From a virus, in IMG/VR virus record IMGVR_UViG_3300044624_002142, positions 1-64,000 of that record: a stretch of DNA of 64,000 nt; one strand, 5' to 3'. The position numbers and the translations under genes were made by a program. The stretch's first letter is position 1, and the number at the start of each line of letters is the position of its first letter. Of the stretch, positions 27,597 to 35,467 are shown piece after piece. The notes under the pieces are model-generated. The model was not told the DNA's origin. It did no database searches and was given only the letters and a program-made list of their open reading frames with translations.

Positions 27597-28088
27597 ATGG
27601 CAGATCTACTAAATCCAAACGAAATGTTTTACACCGTATTTGAACCAAAAGTTCAAAACCGTTTCATTTTCAGTGTTGACGGTATTCCATCTTTCATCAT
27701 CAAAAAGACGGATCGTCCAAAGTTGAATCAAGAAAAGAAGACCATTGATTATATCAATACACAACGTTACTATAAAGGTAAGAGCGTTTGGAACGACATT
27801 AGTCTTGAACTTTATGACCCAATTGCACCATCTGGTGCTCAGGCTGTTATGGAATGGGTACGTTTGCATCACGAATCTGTAACTGGCCGTGATGGTTATC
27901 TTGACTTTTATAAGAAGGATTGCGCCATTTCAATTCTTGGTCCAGTAGGTGACAAGGTTGAAGAGTGGGTATTGAAGGGTGCACAAATTGTAAGTGCAGA
28001 GTTCGGTAGTGTTGATTGGTCAAATATGGGAGATTCATTGAATATTACATTGAACCTCGCCTACGATTACGCTATACTTCAATTTTAA
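27597..28088 (+). CDS. Tail tube protein (T4 gp19-like)
   Basis: 163 residues, the usual gp19 length. Characteristic features: N-terminal MADLLNP.EMFYTVFEPK, FIFSVDGIPSFIIKKTDRP, KRYYKGKSVWNDISLELYD-type strand (here QRYYKGKSVWNDI), WVRLHHESVTGRDGY, and C-terminal DSLNITLNLAYDYAIL. It assembles hexameric rings that stack into the inner tube inside the sheath. It is the second major tail protein gene, separated from the sheath gene by the homing-endonuclease insert and three other genes, whereas gp18 and gp19 are adjacent in T4. Followed by an intrinsic terminator. Confidence 0.93.
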   Translation: MADLLNPNEMFYTVFEPKVQNRFIFSVDGIPSFIIKKTDRPKLNQEKKTIDYINTQRYYKGKSVWNDISLELYDPIAPSGAQAVMEWVRLHHESVTGRDGYLDFYKKDCAISILGPVGDKVEEWVLKGAQIVSAEFGSVDWSNMGDSLNITLNLAYDYAILQF

Positions 28089-28109
28089 TATAAAACATCT
28101 ATTGTATTC

Positions 28110-28142
28110 AAACCTCTCAACTCAAACAGTTGGGAGGTTTTT
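28110..28142 (+). terminator. Intrinsic terminator after tail tube gene
   Basis: Stem AAACCTCTCAACT (28110-28122), loop CAAAC, AGTTGGGAGGTTT (28128-28140) with one wobble pair, then T residues. Confidence 0.9.
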
Positions 28143-28154
28143 TATGCGGTATAC

Positions 28155-28162
28155 TATTTATA
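28155..28162 (+). promoter_or_regulatory. TATTTATA element upstream of gene at 28167
   Basis: TATTTATA ends 5 nt before ATG 28167, just after the tube terminator, so the next gene needs its own promoter. A leaderless or near-leaderless transcript is implied. Confidence 0.5.
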
Positions 28163-28166
28163 CGAT

Positions 28167-28514
28167 ATGAAGATTACCAGATCAGAATTGAAATCAATCA
28201 TTAACGAAGTATTGTCTGAAGTGGTTGATTCCGATAAATTCACAAAAACATTGGATGGTTTGAGGAAAAAACAACAAGGATTAAAGGTACAAGTAGCAAA
28301 AGTAGGTGTTGATATCGCTAAAGTACTTGTTGCGCAGTCACTAGAACGTGAACAAACCGCGTCCGATACACTTGATGCTGCAGAAAATCGTGGAGAAGAC
28401 AAATCAAAAGAAACAGAAGCATTAAATACGGCAAAGGAAAATACAAAAAAATCCAGAGATGGTCTAGATGCAGCAAATGATAGTTTGAAAGCTGCACAAA
28501 AAGGTGGATCTTGA
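28167..28514 (+). CDS. Small coiled-coil protein, probable virion component
   Basis: 115 residues, strongly helical and charged: N-terminal MKITRSELKSIINEVLSEV, then Lys/Gln/Glu/Ala-rich heptad-like sequence to the Gly-Gly-Ser end, consistent with one long coiled coil. No Cys, no membrane segment. The N-terminal leader pattern (R-x2-L-x2-I-I-x-E-h-L) is similar to that of the proteins at 26221, 39720 and 50746. It sits between tube and baseplate hub genes under its own TATTTATA element. Function unknown; a chaperone or a targeted internal protein are both possible. Confidence 0.65.
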   Translation: MKITRSELKSIINEVLSEVVDSDKFTKTLDGLRKKQQGLKVQVAKVGVDIAKVLVAQSLEREQTASDTLDAAENRGEDKSKETEALNTAKENTKKSRDGLDAANDSLKAAQKGGS

Positions 28515-28578
28515 TACTTAATTAAAATAACAAAAAGTTTTATTGAGATACTATATATTGTTACATTAAAGAGTTATT

Positions 28579-29457
28579 ATGAGTGAAGAAAATATTTCCA
28601 TTACACGACCATCGACAATTGTTGGCGGTCCACCTATTGCACGTCAACCATCAATGTCAGTTCCGTTTAATCAAACTGATATTCCCCAAAAGGTTGTTAG
28701 CAAGTTTCCAACTGAGACAATTGAATTGCCAAGTGAGGGTCATTTTTATCCAGAAGGTCATCCTCTTTCAGATGGACATTTGGAATTGAAAATGATGACT
28801 GCAAAGGAAGAAGATATTCTCACCAATCAGAATCTAATTCGTAAAGGTGTCGTTTTGGATAAACTTCTTGAATCGTTGATTGTAACTCAGGTTAAAATTG
28901 ATGATATTCTTATTGGTGACAAGAACGCAGCGTTTTTTGCGGCAAGACGACTTGCCTACGGTGATGTTTATGGTCCCGTCAAGATTACGTGTCCTAAGTG
29001 TCAGACTGAGTGTGAACGAAAGATTGATCTTAGTCTGATGAAGTCTAAGGAATTGGATTTAACTGTGTACCCTAAGGGTCAGAACGAGTTTGAATTTCTT
29101 TTACCATATACCAAGAAGGTTGTTAAGTACAAGTTATTAACACACCGTGATGAAATGACAATTGATGCTGAAATCAAGGCTATGGTCAAGATCAATAAGA
29201 ATGCAAGTAGTGACGTTACCACACGTTTGCGTAACATGATTTTATCGATTGATGGTAATTCAGATAGAGCGTTTATTCAGAAGTTTGTAACACAAGAAAT
29301 GCCATCGAGAGATAGTTTGGCGTTTAGACAACATGTACGTGAACAAACTCCTGATTTGGATATGACGTTTGATTTTGGATGTGATGAATGTTCGCATGAG
29401 GAAAGGGTTTCGGTGCCGATGACGGCACAGTTTTTTTGGCCTGACTCCGGAGGATAA
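28579..29457 (+). CDS. Baseplate hub protein, T4 gp26-like
   Basis: 292 residues. The ETIELPSEGHFYPEGHPLSDG segment followed by a TAKEEDILTNQNLIRKG block is the signature of the T4-type baseplate family (gp26). A zinc-ribbon pair is visible: CPKCQTEC near residue 138 and CDECSHEE near 275. The frame-1 product ends FFWPDSGG at 29457, right after a run of seven T (29431-29437). From that run an alternative frame continues for 64 more codons (see 29423-29635). The gene lies 64 nt after the previous one and directly before the tape measure, as expected for a hub/tail-length module. Confidence 0.85.
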   Translation: MSEENISITRPSTIVGGPPIARQPSMSVPFNQTDIPQKVVSKFPTETIELPSEGHFYPEGHPLSDGHLELKMMTAKEEDILTNQNLIRKGVVLDKLLESLIVTQVKIDDILIGDKNAAFFAARRLAYGDVYGPVKITCPKCQTECERKIDLSLMKSKELDLTVYPKGQNEFEFLLPYTKKVVKYKLLTHRDEMTIDAEIKAMVKINKNASSDVTTRLRNMILSIDGNSDRAFIQKFVTQEMPSRDSLAFRQHVREQTPDLDMTFDFGCDECSHEERVSVPMTAQFFWPDSGG

Positions 29458-29635
29458 GATATCGTTACATACACAAATCTTTGATTTGGCGTATTATTCG
29501 GAGGGTGCTTTCAATCATGAAATAGTGTACAATTTGCCTGTACACTTGCGTGTCTTTTACCTGCGTAAATTGGCCGAAGTTCGGAAAAAAGAAAACGAAC
29601 AGATGGAAAAAGCATCAAAACCTAAAGGTAAATAA
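29423..29635 (+). CDS. Frameshift-expressed extension of the gp26-like protein (no start codon of its own)
   Basis: Frame 2 is open from 29423 to TAA 29633-29635 and encodes LTPEDKISLHTQIFDLAYYS, then EGAFNHEIVYNLPVHLRVFY and a Lys/Glu-rich end. The sequence is clearly protein-like and the gap has no other gene. A stop (TGA 29420) lies just upstream, and no ATG or GTG exists before the conserved part; the first TTG is 16 codons in. The overlap contains CAG-TTT-TTT-TGG: a +1 slip of tRNA-Phe from TTT to TTT joins ...QFF to GLTPEDK. A true count of six T instead of seven would also fuse the frames, so a homopolymer error is the main alternative. Confidence 0.7.
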   Translation, partial: RHSFFGLTPEDKISLHTQIFDLAYYSEGAFNHEIVYNLPVHLRVFYLRKLAEVRKKENEQMEKASKPKGK

Positions 29636-29670
29636 CCATAGAAAATCGAACAATAACTGTATGAATTTTA

Positions 29671-29678
29671 TATTTATA
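29671..29678 (+). promoter_or_regulatory. TATTTATA element upstream of tape measure gene
   Basis: TATTTATA ends 18 nt before ATG 29696. No Shine-Dalgarno sequence between it and the start. Confidence 0.45.
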
Positions 29679-29695
29679 ATGTACAATAGATTTTT

Positions 29696-32521
29696 ATGGC
29701 AGATGATACTGTAGATCAAGCACGAAAGATTCAGGACCAGTTGAACGAAAGTTTTCGACGTGGTGCTAAAACCGCGCAAATGACTTCTGATCAAGTTAAA
29801 ATTCTTAATAATGCTTACGATCATCTTGCGGCTGCTGCAAAGATGGCATCAAAACAAGCCAGAGAATTATACAAAGATATTGATATAGTAACTACAGCTT
29901 TTTATAATCCGGCGGAAACGTTCTCAGGATTTTTGCAAAATGGCGTAAATTCGGGTGAAGATTTGTTAAAAACGTTCAGTGCAATTGCAGGATTAATGTT
30001 TGATGAACCACTTAAGAAAGTCAACGACGAATTAAACAAAGAAAAAGCAATATTGGCGGATTTGGAGAAGGCAAGACAAAAGGATATTGCAATCGGAGAA
30101 GATTCTGTAAAGAATTTGGAAGAGAAGTTAAAGAAAGAAAAAGATTTTTGTGATAAGGTAACAAAGTGTGATGATAGTAAAATAAAATCACTTGAAGACC
30201 AAATTAAGAAAGAGGGTGAAAAAGTTACTAAACAAAAAGAAGGCGGGTCATTAGATGATGAAGCAATAAAAGATCAAAAGAAGAAAATTGAAAAGGCCGA
30301 AGAATATCTTAAAAAACAACAAGCAATTGCAGGTGTTATTAAAGAATTTATTGCAGCATTTGGTGACGCTTTTGATCGTTTTGTTGAGTTGGATAAAGCA
30401 GCGGCTGATTTTCGTAAAGAACTTGGATTGGGAAGAGATATTGCAAGAGGATTGGAACAAACTGCACTTCAATTAAATCAACAATTTGTAAGTTTAGGCG
30501 TAACCATTGAAGGTGCATACGCTTCTTTAAAAGCAATTGGTAAAGAATTTGGAACCGCTTTATTGATTAATAAAGAACTTGCACAAACCACTGCTCTTTT
30601 GGCTGCAAATTATGGTGTATCTGAAGGTAACGCTGCTGGATTCTTACAAAAGATGTCATCTATTGGAGGAATGACAGATAAACAAGCCAGTGCAATGGCT
30701 GGGTTTACTGCTAACCTTGCAAATGCAGCAGGAGTTAATTTGGATGAAGTGATGAGAGATGTGGCAAACGCATCTGACGATACGGTTACCTTGATGAGAG
30801 GCAATGTCAAACAAATGACCATGGCCGCAATTCAAGCAAAACAAATGGGTGTAAGTCTTGATAAGTCTGCAAGTTCTGCAAAAGGACTATTGAACTTTAC
30901 TCAGAGTGTATCTGATGAAATGGAAGCTAGTGTATTATTGGGTAAGAACTTGAATCTCAATGCAGCACGTCAACTATCATTCCAAGGAGACGTAGCTGGT
31001 GCACAAAAAGAAATATTGAATCAAGTGCGTTCGATGGGAGATTTCAATAAGATGAATGTCTTCCAACAAGAAGCACTTGCTAAGGCAACTGGATATAGTG
31101 CAGTTGAGTTGACCAAGATGTTGAAGAACGAAGAGAAACTTGCACAGTTGTCTGACAAGGAAAAGGCTTCATATGAAAAAGCACTTGAAGCAATGAAAGA
31201 ACAGAATGAAGAAACAGGAAAAGACCTGTTGATGAAGACTCAAATGCAAAGTGCTATGGCACAATTGAGTAATACGTTCAAATCTTTCAAACAGATACTT
31301 GCTGATATTTTGACACCGGTTGTAAATGTTGCTGTCAAGTTATTGATTCCAGCATTGAAAATCGCTTTGGTGGTTTTCAACTTATTGTTAGTACCAATAA
31401 AGGTTCTTGCTAATGCATTGTATAAAATGTGGGAACCAATTGAACCGTTGGTTCAATCATTTAGTGACTCGTTAGATGGTGCAAATAAATTTATCGAGGA
31501 AATTGTACAAAAGGGAATTGATTTTGGGGTAGTGTTCTTAAAAATTAATTCTGCGATAATGTTGTTTGGTGCTATGTTCAAAACATTTCTAAATCCAATT
31601 GAGTTGGTATTTAAAGGAATTGGTAGAATATTTTCAATGATTAATTCGGGAGCAAGTCGCTTATTAAGTCCGATAAGTGGAATAATTAGTGCGTTTGGAA
31701 GTGCAGGTGGAGTGGTTGGAAAGTTTGCATCCGGATTTGGAAATGTTGGTCGTATCGTTGGTCTTTTGGGAACTGCTGGAAAAGCTATACCGATTGTTGG
31801 AACGGTTATCACTGTACTACAAGCTGTTTGGGGATTATTTAGTCGTATCAGTAAAGGAATGGGAATATTCGATGCGTTGGGTGAAACACTATACGATGTC
31901 TTTGTTGGACCATTTGAGATGTTAGTAGAACTTTTAACTAAGATTCCGATTATCGGTGATTTATTTAAACCCTTACTTGCAGTATTTCCAATTATTAAAT
32001 CATCAATTAAAAGTTTATTTGGTATGTTTCCTTCTATGTTTGAAAACGTAGTTTCTATACTTAAATCATTTGGATCCGTGTTGTATAAAGTATTCATTCA
32101 ACCATGGGTCGATGCTTGGGATTTTATATCAAATTTGTTTGTTGGTAGAAGTAATTCCACACTGGGTAATGGAATTATCAAAGGATTGATTGGCGTTGGA
32201 ACTGCAATATTGAAAATCTTTACGTCTCCCTTTGAATTTATATTTCAAATGATTATGACAGGATTTACGTCAATCGCAACGTTCGTACAAAACGTATTGA
32301 GTGTGCCATTCAAGATTGTAGGCAAACTAATAGGAGTTGATACTGGAGGAATCGGTGGGGGTGTTGAAGCGGGTAACACGTCACAATCTGATACGATTGC
32401 TGCAATAGAACAAACCAATCAAAAACTTGATACTCTTATCAGTTTAATGATGAACGGTGGTATTGCTGTAAATCTTGATGGTAGAAAAGTAAGTGAACAA
32501 CTTGCTATTGCAAGTTCATAA
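29696..32521 (+). CDS. Tape measure protein
   Basis: 941 residues. Residues about 1-230 are long charged helices with coiled-coil character (ELNKEKAILADLEKARQ, LEEKLKKEKDF). The middle (about 260-560) is Ala/Gln/Met-rich helical sequence with SDKEKASYEKALEAMKEQNE. From about 540 several hydrophobic stretches occur (LIPALKIALVVFNLLLVPIKV; GTVITVLQAVWGLF), typical of tape measures that sit in the tube lumen and help DNA cross the membrane. The C-terminal 60 residues are polar (QTNQKLDTLISLMMNGG). Identification rests on size, composition and place between hub and baseplate genes. Length of this protein sets tail length; with about 1.5 Angstrom per residue it implies a tail near 140 nm, an estimate only. 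Confidence 0.8.
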   Translation: MADDTVDQARKIQDQLNESFRRGAKTAQMTSDQVKILNNAYDHLAAAAKMASKQARELYKDIDIVTTAFYNPAETFSGFLQNGVNSGEDLLKTFSAIAGLMFDEPLKKVNDELNKEKAILADLEKARQKDIAIGEDSVKNLEEKLKKEKDFCDKVTKCDDSKIKSLEDQIKKEGEKVTKQKEGGSLDDEAIKDQKKKIEKAEEYLKKQQAIAGVIKEFIAAFGDAFDRFVELDKAAADFRKELGLGRDIARGLEQTALQLNQQFVSLGVTIEGAYASLKAIGKEFGTALLINKELAQTTALLAANYGVSEGNAAGFLQKMSSIGGMTDKQASAMAGFTANLANAAGVNLDEVMRDVANASDDTVTLMRGNVKQMTMAAIQAKQMGVSLDKSASSAKGLLNFTQSVSDEMEASVLLGKNLNLNAARQLSFQGDVAGAQKEILNQVRSMGDFNKMNVFQQEALAKATGYSAVELTKMLKNEEKLAQLSDKEKASYEKALEAMKEQNEETGKDLLMKTQMQSAMAQLSNTFKSFKQILADILTPVVNVAVKLLIPALKIALVVFNLLLVPIKVLANALYKMWEPIEPLVQSFSDSLDGANKFIEEIVQKGIDFGVVFLKINSAIMLFGAMFKTFLNPIELVFKGIGRIFSMINSGASRLLSPISGIISAFGSAGGVVGKFASGFGNVGRIVGLLGTAGKAIPIVGTVITVLQAVWGLFSRISKGMGIFDALGETLYDVFVGPFEMLVELLTKIPIIGDLFKPLLAVFPIIKSSIKSLFGMFPSMFENVVSILKSFGSVLYKVFIQPWVDAWDFISNLFVGRSNSTLGNGIIKGLIGVGTAILKIFTSPFEFIFQMIMTGFTSIATFVQNVLSVPFKIVGKLIGVDTGGIGGGVEAGNTSQSDTIAAIEQTNQKLDTLISLMMNGGIAVNLDGRKVSEQLAIASS

Positions 32522-32530
32522 TTATAGAAT

Positions 32531-35155
32531 ATGGCTGATCAAATTCAAAGAAACTCAATTGCGTTTCCACTAGAAACTCGTTATAACAACGCATCTAGTT
32601 CACCAACGCCTGGTAGTGAACCAAGAGATAGTCGTAGAATGGTACCACCAATTAATACGATACCTAAAGATTATCCACTTGGTGCTGCTCCCGGTAAAAT
32701 TGAGAAACTGTATATTGCTAACAATAAACAAATTTTAACAAGATTCAGTGCAAAAACTGATTATGCTAATAGTTTGTTGAAGTTCGGTCCACGTCAACCC
32801 TTTCTTTGGTATAACCCAAATGAAGGTAATGGTGGAACCAATGCAATTAAGAAATATGACAGTCGTGCATTTCCAATTGGATCTACATTACAAGATGTGG
32901 TTCGTATCTCCAAATATACTGTATCTGGAAATGGTGTCACGTTTTTATTGAAACAAGCACTAATTCAAAATTTACAACCATTCAATGAAACGGCGTTATA
33001 CAATCCAGCCGTGCCTATTGTCGCTGCATTACGGCCAGGATCGCTTGGGTTACTTCCAAGACCAACAAGACACATTGATTTGAGTGGCGGTATTTTAGGT
33101 GCATTAGCAAGTGTTGTAGGCTTTAGTGTAAATAACGGTACATCGTCACCAAAGGGTACTGTAGGAAGCGGAAAGCCAGATGAATCTGATAACTCTCCTT
33201 TATCAAAACAATCAATCGGCGGTGGCAAAGGTCTTTTGAGAGCAAAAACCGCATCATCTGGATATAATTCTTTAGCTTCACGTTGGGGAGGTAATGCAAA
33301 TAAGAACAGTTTTCTAAAATCCATAGTTTCATCTGTATTTCCTTCATTAATTAAAACAAATCAACCGTCAAAAACAGGATATAGAGCGGATGAAGGTGCA
33401 TATGGAATGATGATTTCGGATATCAAAGGTAAGTTTACCAAACGAAATGTCATTACCAATGTAGAAATACCATTAAACCAATTATGGATCGCTGGAAGCA
33501 GCGATGGTGGAGAAAAGAATATTAGAAAAAATGGCAATGAAGTGCCACAAAATCGTAAAATTGTGTTTGTGGACGGTACAGAACAAAAAATTTCAGGTAC
33601 CGACATAAGTGGTCCAACAATAAACGGTGGAACGACTGGATTTAAGTTTGAAAAAGATGTAGATAATGTTGAAAAATACGGAAAATCAGTTGGTATAGAG
33701 CCATATCGTAAAGACAGTTCAAATAATTTCAAGTTTTCTGTGATGTTGATGAACTATAAAAAGTTTATCGACAAGACAAACCGTTTTCCAACCAAAATGG
33801 ATGGTCCTCCGTTGGACTTAACCAATGCGGATGAACCAACTATCATACTATCACAGAAAAATTTCTTCAAAAAATACGGATTCGACACGATTCCTCAGGT
33901 TTTTGTCATCAAAACGATGCCAAATATACCAACACGTCAAGGAAGTGGTGACGAAAATCGATCAGCATACTTAGTTGATGGAACATATTCGAAAAATCGT
34001 AAAGATGCTGGTGGAAATGGTAATCTTTCCGAGTTTTTGAAGAACATGGAGGACAATAAACTTCAAAATGTACCTTCCGAAGTCACTGATTTGCCAGATC
34101 GAATCAATGCAACGCTTCAAACCAAGAAAGAAGATCCAATTAATGCAAAACGTGTTGATAATCTTAAAGAATTGGTCACAAAAATCAAAAACGCGGGATA
34201 TTCGGTGTCATTTTCAAATGTTGATACTAGAGTTATGTCTAGCCCCGACTCGACTGTATATGGTATAGAGAAGTTAAAACAAACAAACATCACCGATAAA
34301 AAATATTCAGACAATTATAAAGAAAGTACCCAATTATTAGACGGTCTTAATAATTCACGTAAGAACAGTCGTAAAATGTCTGGGACTTACAAAGGTGATG
34401 ATCTCAATAAGTTGACTATTTTGGATAAACAACGTAGGATTATTGATGAAACAGATATATCTGGGTGGAATGTATACGAACCATATAATGATGATTTGAT
34501 TGCTTTCTACTTTTATGACATGGTAAATGAAAAACATATACCATTTCGAGCAAGTGTAACCGGAATCAATGATAGTTTTCAAGCAGACTGGGCAAATTAC
34601 AAATATATTGGTCGTGCTGACAAACTATATGTGTACGATGGTGTTACTCGTCAATTAAGTTTTAGTTTCAAGGTAATTGCTAATAGCATTAAAGAATTGC
34701 TTCCAATGTGGAAACGTATTAATTATTTGTGTGGATTAACATTACCTGCTAATTACACATCTGCACCAAGTCAACAAGATGGCAGTGAGAATCAGTTTAT
34801 GATTCCATCATTTGTTTTGTTGACGTTAGGTGATATGTATAAAGAACAACCCATTATAATTAATCGTGTAGGACTTACCATACCAGAAGGTGCGTCGTGG
34901 GAAACTGTGAGTGAAAACTCGGAACAAGATTGGTCATATTTGAATAACATTATTACATGGACTGGTTCAAAAGGAAAAGTTGCTCAATTTCCAAGAGAAG
35001 TTGAAATATCAGTTGATTTGACACCATTGTTCAAAGAACGACCTGTCACTGGAATGGCAAACTTTGGACATGCTCCAAGAGATCTTAAGAACATTGGATT
35101 GGTTGGAGGATTTAATAATGAGTTTTCAGAAGCCTTAACGGTTAATCGTGTATAA
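32531..35155 (+). CDS. Large tail/baseplate structural protein, unassigned
   Basis: 874 residues. N-terminal 130 residues have ordered strands (FGPRQPFLWYNPNEG, TVSGNGVTFLLKQALIQNLQPFNE), then a low-complexity Gly/Ser/Asn/Lys-rich region (about 190-280), and a folded C-terminal part (about 640-860) with FYFYDMVNEKHIPFRASVTGIND-like strands, YKYIGRADKLYVYDG and PMWKRINYLCGLTLPANY. The arrangement (tape measure, this protein, a LysM protein, another large protein) is usual for tail/baseplate inner parts of environmental T4-like phages. No named family recognised with confidence. Starts 9 nt after the tape measure gene and ends 10 nt before the next gene. Confidence 0.65.
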   Translation: MADQIQRNSIAFPLETRYNNASSSPTPGSEPRDSRRMVPPINTIPKDYPLGAAPGKIEKLYIANNKQILTRFSAKTDYANSLLKFGPRQPFLWYNPNEGNGGTNAIKKYDSRAFPIGSTLQDVVRISKYTVSGNGVTFLLKQALIQNLQPFNETALYNPAVPIVAALRPGSLGLLPRPTRHIDLSGGILGALASVVGFSVNNGTSSPKGTVGSGKPDESDNSPLSKQSIGGGKGLLRAKTASSGYNSLASRWGGNANKNSFLKSIVSSVFPSLIKTNQPSKTGYRADEGAYGMMISDIKGKFTKRNVITNVEIPLNQLWIAGSSDGGEKNIRKNGNEVPQNRKIVFVDGTEQKISGTDISGPTINGGTTGFKFEKDVDNVEKYGKSVGIEPYRKDSSNNFKFSVMLMNYKKFIDKTNRFPTKMDGPPLDLTNADEPTIILSQKNFFKKYGFDTIPQVFVIKTMPNIPTRQGSGDENRSAYLVDGTYSKNRKDAGGNGNLSEFLKNMEDNKLQNVPSEVTDLPDRINATLQTKKEDPINAKRVDNLKELVTKIKNAGYSVSFSNVDTRVMSSPDSTVYGIEKLKQTNITDKKYSDNYKESTQLLDGLNNSRKNSRKMSGTYKGDDLNKLTILDKQRRIIDETDISGWNVYEPYNDDLIAFYFYDMVNEKHIPFRASVTGINDSFQADWANYKYIGRADKLYVYDGVTRQLSFSFKVIANSIKELLPMWKRINYLCGLTLPANYTSAPSQQDGSENQFMIPSFVLLTLGDMYKEQPIIINRVGLTIPEGASWETVSENSEQDWSYLNNIITWTGSKGKVAQFPREVEISVDLTPLFKERPVTGMANFGHAPRDLKNIGLVGGFNNEFSEALTVNRV

Positions 35156-35165
35156 TTATTGATAT

Positions 35166-35462
35166 ATGAGATATGACAAAAGTGTCAACATAAAGAAAAG
35201 ATGGGATGGTAAAAGATATTTTGGTACACGATTGTATCCAAATATTCCAGTCACTTCATCTGATATGTATGTTGTAACAAACGAAAGTGACACGTTGGAT
35301 AATTTAGCGTTCAAATATTATAAGAATCCTTCATTGTGGTGGATTATTGCTCAAGCAAATAATATTGGAAAAGGAAAATTGTCGGTGCCTGCTGGATTAC
35401 AACTACGTATACCTATAAACGTGACTACAATTTTAAATAATTATACCGTTCTTAATTCATAA
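35166..35462 (+). CDS. LysM-domain baseplate protein (T4 gp53 / P2 gpX type)
   Basis: 98 residues. After an N-terminal arm (KRWDGKRYFGTRLYPNIPVT) comes a LysM-like unit: YVVTNESDTLDNLAFKYY, then NPSLWWIIAQANNI and a closing PAGLQLRIP. This order (ESDTLDNLA, W-W-I-A-N, P-G-LRIP) is what phage baseplate LysM proteins such as T4 gp53 and P2 gpX show. Those sit where baseplate wedge meets the central tube. Flanked by large tail proteins 10 and 5 nt away. Confidence 0.8.
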   Translation: MRYDKSVNIKKRWDGKRYFGTRLYPNIPVTSSDMYVVTNESDTLDNLAFKYYKNPSLWWIIAQANNIGKGKLSVPAGLQLRIPINVTTILNNYTVLNS

Positions 35463-35467
35463 CAGTT

